This document shows positions 52,854 through 62,200 of a stretch of 64,000 nucleotides of DNA, piece by piece; within the stretch, counting starts at the first letter, position 1, and each line of letters opens with the position of its first letter. A program made the position numbers and the translations under genes. The notes beneath the pieces are model-generated. The model was not told the DNA's origin. It did not search any database and worked only from the letters and a program-made list of their open reading frames with translations. This DNA is from Leuctra nigra (lineage: Eukaryota > Arthropoda > Insecta > Plecoptera > Leuctridae). The stretch is taken from the NCBI GenBank assembly GCA_934045905.1, contig OW203773.1, positions 16,479,246-16,543,245 on the forward strand. Reading direction: 5' to 3'.

Positions 52854-55800
52854 AAATTAATGATGATGAAATATGAAAGTCGAAATTTATTGAGCGAGCG
52901 AAGCGAGCGTCTCCTTTTGGCTCTTTTGGCACGGACCTCTGTTTTTTATTTTTATTTTTTTATTTTTATTTTTTCTGTTACTGACGATATACAAGTTGCA
53001 GTTTTTCTTCGATCGAGCTGAAATTTTGCACACATGTACGTAACATTTCTGATTGTTGCAGACCCTAATTTTTTTGAAATCCATTGATTGGTTCAAATTT
53101 AAAAAAAAATTAACTTTCGATTGGTTGATTCGATCAAATTGAAATTTTGACAAGTCTTTACCCCCAACATTGTACCCAATCAAACAAAGTTTCAGCCAAA
53201 TCCTCCCATTGGTTAAAATTTAAAACCATCTTTCCTGTGTTTTTAGAAATGTAAAGTATAGCCGATTGAACGATCAACTTATAACTTCGCATGATGGTTG
53301 GGACCAACATTATCTGCATTTTAGACAATTTTCATACTAATCTGTGTTTAAATCCAAAAGTTATTGACATTTTACGGACTTTTTGCGTGTTGGCTGTCAA
53401 ATTCACGGCGACTTCGACTCTTCAGTTCAAGGCAAGGTAGTTAGAGCAGAAACTTTCAAACATATATGAAACTGATAATGACCGTTCAACAGTCGATCTG
53501 ATATTGTGTAGACACACTTATATCATATGAGTGGTCTCAGGTATATTTTTTGTAGGAGATCCTGTGATTTTTGAAAATTCACACGGAACCGTTTAATCAT
53601 AAAGGTTCAATCGATCAACTTAAAGTCTTCCTTTCAAATGGTCACGTGACCAACAGCTAAGCCACGCCCAAATGAAATCTGATTGGCTCGCTGAATAAAG
53701 ATCGCCACTCTCATTGGCTTAGAGAAGAAATAAAATAAGAAAATCAAACATATCTTGAAATTTCATATGGTGAGGTATGAATATTATATTTTATTCGCAA
53801 AGCGTAGATTTTTTTACACTGAAAAACATTTTTTCCAAAGAAATGTCATTTGAAGCACGCCTCTCAGACCTAGTTGAATCCTAACATTTCCATTCCAGAC
53901 AGAAACAACCATATAACACTGTGGTAAAAACTGCAATTTTAAAAGTGATATATCTCGGAAAATAATGTGGATAGCCCATTGTTTTATGGTATATTTGGAA
54001 TCAGCGTATTTTTATCTGTATAATTATGAAGTTTCATCGAAATATCATTTACATGCAGTTTTGAAAGGAAGACTTTAAAGCTTTGCATGGTTATTTGGAC
54101 CAATATTTTAGGAATTTTTTGAGATTTTTATACAAATCTGTGGCGAAATTTTAGAATTATTGGACAGAATTTCGGTTCGAGGTGTTGCGCGTATCCGTGC
54201 TCGCTCATCAACGCGTTACACAGAGCGTTTTCCTAGTTAGGAATCATATTACCTATATTTTTATTTTTATTGATTTGAGAATGTTTTTGAAGATTAGTAT
54301 ATTTTATTTGACTATTGACTTCACCTTAACCCTTTATCGAGTATGCCCGTATCTCTTACGTTTTGGCATTCTACACAGTCTATCTGTGACTATCGAAATT
54401 CCCGGGGTAAAACTCATGTCTCGGCTAGAAGCTAATTGGGGGTTCGGGGACATAGCCCCCGAGAAAATTTTTCCTCAAGGTCTCTCATAATTATGCGATT
54501 TCGTTGAAATGAAAAGTCGCATTTTTTTGTTTCAATCGAAAGGAATTATCCACTAATTATATATACTATATTTGCTTTGTTAAGTGCTGGTTATTGTACG
54601 TAGTCAGTCAATTCTTCTTCAATTCAATTGTATTATACAAGAGTTATTTTATACATCTTAAAACATAAGATGTTATTATTTTTTATTCCTACGTCATTCA
54701 GGTAAATCATCTATACCTTACTGCTCAAAAAATATTTAAATTACCTACATGATTTTCTAAACCATAATGGTTTACATTTGTGACATTTTGTAAATTGATT
54801 TTAATGCTGGCCCGGGGGCGATAGACCTCTTGCGGGGAGGGGGGGAGAGGGCTTCCCCCCCCCCCCCCCGCAGGTATGCCTGAATTCAATACTGATTCTA
54901 CATAATCACAGATTTTTTTAAATTTGGTAAAATTTTTTTTTTTGGAAATTTTAAAAATTTGTTCAATATTTGATCATAGAAAAATCTGTTTCCTAACTCA
55001 TCCCAAAAAGTACATAGAATTTTTACCTCTACCTACCTACAAAAGAACTCACTCTTAAAGATTAATTATTTGCATATTAATGGGGTCGCCTCTAACTGCT
55101 GGTTTTGCATAGAATTGTAATTTTATCAGAATTTTGAACTCGAATTACGTTCAGCTAAAAAAAAGTATTTGCACTTCGTACGAAGTTATATATTAGGTAT
55201 TCTAGTTTGAAGAAAATAATTTCTATTTTCGTGGAAAATAATTTCAAAGTGGTTTTTGTGCTAAGAAGCAACAAGCAGCAAGCTTACCATGAGTTGTGAC
55301 TCCGATGCTTTTGGTCACGGAAACTGAAGGTAAGCGTGCTGTTCTTGTTTTAAACTCGAATTTTTAGTTAATGACTTAAATTTAATTTTAATAATCACTA
55401 ATCCCATATAAATCAATTTATTTTTAAAATAATAATCATTGATTTTATTGAATTTTTTCAAGAATTTGAAAGTTGCTGTTCACTGAGACTACTTTATCGA
55501 TAATCCTGTGGAAATGGAAGAATGGATTTAAATATGTTTAAAAAATATATCCTTTTAAACTTAAAAGAAATGTTTTATGTTTTATTTAATTTAAATCAAT
55601 AACTATAAGGTATTAAATTTAAATAAAAAAAATTGTTTGAAATCGAATTAAGTGATTTTTTTTGATTTTTTATTTAAACAAAAAAAAATATAATTATAAT
55701 TAGTACGGAACCGGTATTGCCTTTAAAAATTACACAATATAATAGTAATTATAAATGAATGTAGATTACAATATACTTATAATTTCATCTTTGCTTTCAT

Positions 55801-56225
55801 TCAACAATATTTTACTTTATTTAATATCATCATTTTCTTGAAGCAGGTAAATCAAGTTATCTGGTTTGGTTACTTGAGCCAGTATCTGTCAGCAACAGAT
55901 TGTGACCCTCAATCATTCCAACTTCTGGGCGAGAAAATTGTATTTTGAATAAACTCATATTTTCGACTAGCATCAACCACCTGTATGAATCTTCTTGCCT
56001 GCAGGACGCGAATGGCCTCCGAAGGTGCGCTTCTACCGGCAGTACACCAACGACAACCTCTGGGCCGCGCTGATGGAGGTCAAGAAGGGCGGCTCGGTGT
56101 ATGGCGCCTCCAAGCAGCACGGCATTCCGCGCAAGACGCTGCGCAACTGGATGAAGCGCTGGAACATCGAGAGCGCTTACCAAGTCAACATGAGGAAGCG
56201 CTCGTCGTTGAATAACGTCTTCTGA
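40665..56225 (+). CDS. BTB protein isoform B: BTB plus pipsqueak-like HTH (326 residues)
   Basis: Common exons 40665-41249, 43326-43406, 45527-45620, then terminal exon 56005-56225; total 981 nt. The terminal exon is preceded by CTTCTTGCCTGCAG and completes the phase-1 codon left by the donor at 45620 (G+GA). It encodes NDNLWAALMEVKKGGSVYGA then SKQHGIPRKTLRNWMKRW, the pipsqueak-type helix-turn-helix, and ends KRSSLNNVF. GC-rich against AT-rich intron. The splice is inferred from phase and composition, not from transcripts. Confidence 0.75.
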
Positions 56226-59200
56226 GATTAGAGATGTTAATAAGACAATAGTTAAACGTGGCGCGATCACTCGATATAGCATATTTTTATTTATTTTCGA
56301 AATTACCATTTCAAAATCCTTTTTACAACAGTTCAACTATTCGCGTTTTCGAGCAAAGGGGGCACACTCTAGTGTGTGAAAGTATAAGTGCTGTAGAAGT
56401 AATCGTTTTCGTTTTGGCCACGGCCGCCATTTTTATTGATGTTGGCAATGTCAATGTCATTTTAATCAGAAAGGCAGTACCTACCTACTTATTATCTTCG
56501 GAAATGAACCACAATGGTAAAGAATCTGATGGAAAACATAAATTGAAGTCTAATCACTACTCACAAGTTATTCCACTTCACTCGCACACTTCGAATCCGC
56601 ACAAAACGGCCATGACACCAAACCAACGTCAACAACAACAAACCAATGCGCGTAACTATGACATTTGCTTGTCGCGGTTGTTATAGACGCATTGTCAGTG
56701 CTGGACAGTGCTGCCATCTGGTCAGCCCGAAAACGCGAATATCAAAGTATAATAGACTCATTTAATGCCCTGTAGTTGGCAACTCCGGCACAATAATGAG
56801 TTTTCAATTTTATGTAGTTTGAGAATGTACAAAACTTGAATATGGGAGGTATAGGAAAATCATTTCAAATTTGGTGAATACCCAGCAAACACAAGAGTGC
56901 ACGCCTTGTATCATTTTTGTACCTTCATGTGGTGTTGTATTTGTGTTGTACAGAAGTTACTGGGCCGGCAAAATCATGTCCCGAAAATATGCACATTTTC
57001 CATCATGTACAGCGTGCACCAACCCAGTTGCGGACCAGCATCTTTCTTGCACAAAACCAGTTGCCATGAAAAGATACCTCGCCGTTAACTTACTTGCACT
57101 AATCTTGCAGCCATGAAATGTACACTCCCAACACCGGACGTGCATCGTCCGTGCGGATTGCGTGCACAAAATTTGCGCCAACGAAACGGCATCTTTCTTG
57201 CACTTGCTCTTTGGCATGTAAAACGCTAGTTCCAAAATTAGCTACGGGGATCGCTACATGTTCATGTTGCCGTATTTAAAACAAATATTATAGTATTTAA
57301 AATCGAAAAAATTATCTAGTTTTATACAAGGAGGTAGTTTGTACTGTGTGATAGAAGACATTGCAATTAGTACATGAAAGACAATTTTATGAGACATGCA
57401 CTGGATTCGAACTCCGGTCGTCGATTTGGCGCGCTCCCGATGTATCCACTCCTCCACGGTGACGATGGAGCTTCGAGGGTAAAATAAGACATTTGACCGG
57501 CGAGCGAGCGCGAGCGATCGTACGACACAATTCTGATACAAAACGGGTACCTACTGCTGGGGCACTCCAATACCGCGCAATTCAATTTGTTTAAAAGAAT
57601 GCATTAAATATCATAGTATTTTCAATTTTCTCATCAATTTTAACGTCAAATAATTTTTTTATGTTATTAACTTGTACAGTGCAAAGAAATTAATATAATA
57701 AGCATAACAAATAAAATGTGTTCATAATTAAAACATCCCGTTAAAATATTGATACATGAAATTATTATATACGTCATGAAAGTCCAATTCATACTTATAT
57801 AATTAATTTTATATTTAAGTAACATTGAAATACTTGATTTCTTGTGGATGACCGTATACAATATTTGTACCACGCCGGCACCATTGCGTGCACTTTTTGT
57901 GCACTTTATATTTAAAATGCTCATTTTGAAGACTTATTGCGAGTATTAACTGAAAAAACACACGGACATGTATTAGGATGTGAAATAATACAACTGATAT
58001 AGATTAGAATTGATTTCGCATAGATATATTCATGTTTTCTTTATTTATATTTTCGCTTTAAATGATCTAAACACATCCATAGCGTGACTATACAGATTGG
58101 GTAGGCAAGAAAGTGGAACGAATAACAGCGTTGGACAACACTGGGCCAGCAATGGTTTTGCATGTTTCCGATAGAGTTGTTTCGCAACGCAAGAAACATG
58201 CACTCCTGTTGATACCAGCCCAGCATTGTTGAGTGCACTCCTTGTGTGTATACAATAAACATGCACGTCGGTCAACACCGGCCCGGTATTGTTGCGCTTG
58301 CAGTATTTCTGTATACAAGAAACATACACGTCGGTCAACACCGGCCCGGTATTGTTGCGCTTGCAGTATTTCTGTATGCAAGAAACATACACTTCGGTAG
58401 ACACTGGCCCGGCATTGTTGCGCGTGTAGTTTTTGGTATACAAGAAACATGCACGTCGGTAGACACTGGCCCGGTATTGTTGCGCGTGCAGCTTCTGGTA
58501 TGCAAGAAACATACACGTCGGTAGACACTGGCCCGGTATTGTTGCGCGTGCAGCTTCTGGTATGCAAGAAACATACACGTCGGTAGACACTGGCCCGGTA
58601 TTGTCGCGCGTGCAAATAAATTGCAGTGTTGTACGCGGGTACAGGCCCAGCATACGAAAGGTACACTCTCTGAAGGTGCAATTTATGTTTGTAGACGAAC
58701 AGATATCTTTCTTGTATCAACCGTACAACGCCCAACACTTTCCTTGCACATGATGCGTCGGGAAGGCACAATTAATGTACAAAGCGTGCAGTGCTGTGTT
58801 TGCTGGGTAACTTTAGAAATAGCACACGTTGGTATTGTTTTAATTTTTTTTCCTGATAGATGTCTACCAAAAAGATTTTTTTTGTTAAAATCTGATGGTA
58901 GGTTACAAAAAATTAGAAGTTCATTTTAGATTTAAAATAATGCAATTTTACTTCGCTGCCATAAGATACATGGGGGAGAAAACTCAAATTATCTCAGAAA
59001 CTAGACACGATAATTAATTTTTTCATGGGTTGTGTATGGCATGATTATCAATGTACACACAAATTTATGAAGATCTGCGACCATGCCTCGAGTGATCTCA
59101 CCACCTTAACAATTTATTTCTTAGTATAAAGTTTAGCTTAAATCTTGATCTAGAGTCTTGATCAAACTTGACCTGAATTACCAGACTTTTAGTTGCCGAC

Positions 59201-62200
59201 ATGATCATGATTCTGGAAAGAGTTTACTTGTGTTCCTTCTTGTCCCAACTGAAAGTTTAACATTGAAGGAGAACAGTCAGGGAAATATATTTATTGTGCT
59301 TTAATTTCTCTGACATAACTGAAATTTATACTTTTGTAAATGAAGAATTTGGAACCACCGAACATAATGAAGGTTTGTTAGTACGTAATCTTGACTTGCA
59401 CAATCTCTCGTGTTTGCCAAAGAAGTAAACTTAATTGTGATTATTATCTCATACTTAATTTAAAATTGGGAAATATCTATTAAAGATTACAAATTATTTT
59501 GTTACTTTAGTTTGAGCTTATTTAGAAGAGTGTCACAATGAGTGAGACCTTATTCAAGCCTCCCCCCTTTCTCACCTCCTCCAAAAATGTCAAATTTTGT
59601 CTTAAAATCGATGACCCCCTAACACATTGAGAGCCCCCCCCCCTAATGTAAAAACAAAATCGGTGAATTATAATTTAATTTTTGGTTTTACTGTACATGG
59701 CAATGTTTTGGTTTTTAAATCCATAACTTTGCTATTGACGGAACCTCGCCATTTAGGTTTAAACTATAAATCTGTAAAAATATACCTATGAAATATTTTC
59801 ATAAGATTAATTTTCTTTCACTTCACCTCACATTAGACAGTTCAATATGTCTGTGAAAATGTAAAGACATGTTTGTTCCAGTAAAGTGTTACGTCACACA
59901 CCTCTTACCCCCCACCCTCCCCCTTGTCAAACTATGTCACAAATCGCGATACTCCCCTCCACCCCAATTGCACGTAATTCATAAATGCTTCATCATTTTA
60001 TTGTTCCCACTATTATTCGTACTTTAAACTTGGTATATATCGGAAACTAATGATGTTTTTTTTATCAGTTTCTCTGAAAAAACAACTTATCTTTCAAATC
60101 AATATGATTGACCAAGTCATGTACATAAGCCAAATATTCCAATCTTTACCAAGTAGAATTCAGAGTTGGTATAATGTATTTCCTAACAATTAATGTACCT
60201 ATATAGTTACCTATTATATTTAATATGAAGGTAATATCTAAATCAGGGGCTGGGCAATAATTTGTCATAATCTGATAAAAATCAGTTATTTATTAGTGGT
60301 TGCCAAACATAATTTAAATTTGGAATGCAAAGCCCAATTTTTGTGACTATGTGTTGAGTAGCATTGTATTGTTGTGTGTCAGATTGAGATTTTGTAATCA
60401 ATTTTGTTCTGTCTGCTCATTCTATCCACGGACAATCTCTAAAATCTCGTAAATTTATACATTTCTGACAGGAGACGTAATCAACTGGTGACATAACTGC
60501 TGCGTGTTACTGTAATTGTTTAGACGATTCTTTGACACAGCATAACAATAACATAATGATGCAACTTGAAAGTGTATACAATACATATTATAATCTCTGT
60601 CAAATGTATTGTGTTTAAATTGTCAATAGTTGGATGAGGTGTGTTCTACCAAAATAAATTGATAACCAACGTACAGTATTAATAATTGTAATAATATGTA
60701 ATAATGTATTTGTAATTTAATTGGTAGATACAAATAAACATTCCAATGTTTCATACTCAAATGATCTTATGACTATTGAAATGCCTGTTCGAATCATTCC
60801 ATTTCGAATCCAATAAAAAGTTATTTAGGTATTCTGTTGAATTTGTAAAATGAATGGGACTTGACTGTTTATGATTTTTTTTATTTACTTTTCTGATACT
60901 TATGATAGATTGGAGACAAAATGGTGCAAATAAACAAATATAACCTAATCCATCATTCAATTATATAAGTTTCCAGCATTGGAGCATCCAGCATTATATG
61001 TAATTATTTTAATATTTAGCGAATATTTATTTACTGAAAAAGGTACATTTGAACATTTCATTTAGGTAGAGCCAGTATCTAAAAGTATGGGATATATCAA
61101 TAGCCCTCCCACCCACCCTCTTCCTAACACCAGTCAATGAAGAAAAATTTGATTTTTTCTACAATTGGTGACAGAAGGGGGATTGATTTTAGTACTTATA
61201 TTAGATTCACTAAAATGACTATTTAGAACGCATATTTTAATATAATAATCATGTAATTCCAAAATTATAAAAATATATATATTTGATACCTAATTTTGAA
61301 GATCAATATTTTAATCAAAGTATTGATTGACGAATCTAATATAAGTACTAAAATCAATCCCCCTTCTGTCACCAATTGTAGAAAAAATCAAATTAATCTT
61401 CATTGACTGTAGATGATGTTTCCATTCCATAGAGGACATTCCTCTGTATCAATCTGTCTCTGAAAGGTCGACAGCCTCTCTTCGTCCGCGCTAGGCCGGA
61501 TTTTCATAAAATCTCAAGAATAGAAAGAAAAATGCTAAACAATATAATACACGGACTTAGATAAACTAGCAGTTTTTTAAAAATATTTTCTTATATGGGT
61601 AAATGTAGTTAACCTATAGGTGTTGGTGTTGGTTATTTTTTTCATAAAGTATACTTTATTCAGGTTATAACCTGAATAAAAGATTTTACAATGTTACTAA
61701 CAACCAAAAGTGTATTGTTTGTTAACTCTGCGAAGTTTTAATACAATTGATGACATTGTTAGAGGCATACACAATCCTGCACCAGCAGATTAATTTTACA
61801 ATTTATTTTACAAACCAGCGAATATTTAAAAATACAATCAGACTGATCAAGTGAACATTCTATTAGAGACCAACACAAGGCATTTTATCACTAGGGGCGT
61901 CCATAAATTACGTACACGATTGGGGGTAATGTGTGGGGGGGGGGGGAAGAGTTAATTAATGTTTTATTATTTAAAAATAAAATAGTGACTTTCAGTTTCG
62001 TTAGCACACACACATTGATTTTTAATTTCTGATGTTGAAGATTGTTGAAGAGAATTAAGACCATGTTAAGTACTTACTTTTTTACACATAAAAATAAAAA
62101 TAAAAATATTATATATTGTCTTAACCAAATAAATTATAACACGATTATTAAAAACATCTTGATTGGGATATTTCATCCTGTATTTAGTTGTTTTGTTTGG

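Larger units (their letters stand above)
56881..58807. mobile_element. TIR element CCCAGCAAACAC carrying a minisatellite
   Basis: Ends CCCAGCAAACACAAGAGTGC and GCAGTGCTGTGTTTGCTGGG, inverted with few mismatches; TA at 56879-56880 and 58808-58809. No transposase frame. Contains a minisatellite (58180-58620) and a tRNA-like SINE head (57390-57480, minus). Confidence 0.68.

Noticed and set aside
56258..56686. 142-codon plus-strand frame after BTB terminal exon B
   Set aside because: Mostly inside a TIR element, no domain, low-complexity end; no splice or start support.
58180..58620. CRISPR array
   Set aside because: Units are contiguous 62-bp tandem repeats without unique spacers, in a eukaryotic intron.
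58045..58771. Long overlapping minus-strand open frames (202 and 227 codons) with a repeating VSTDVYVSC-like peptide
   Set aside because: They come from a 62-bp minisatellite that stays open as frames rotate; no start context, no domain, and the opposite strand is open as well.
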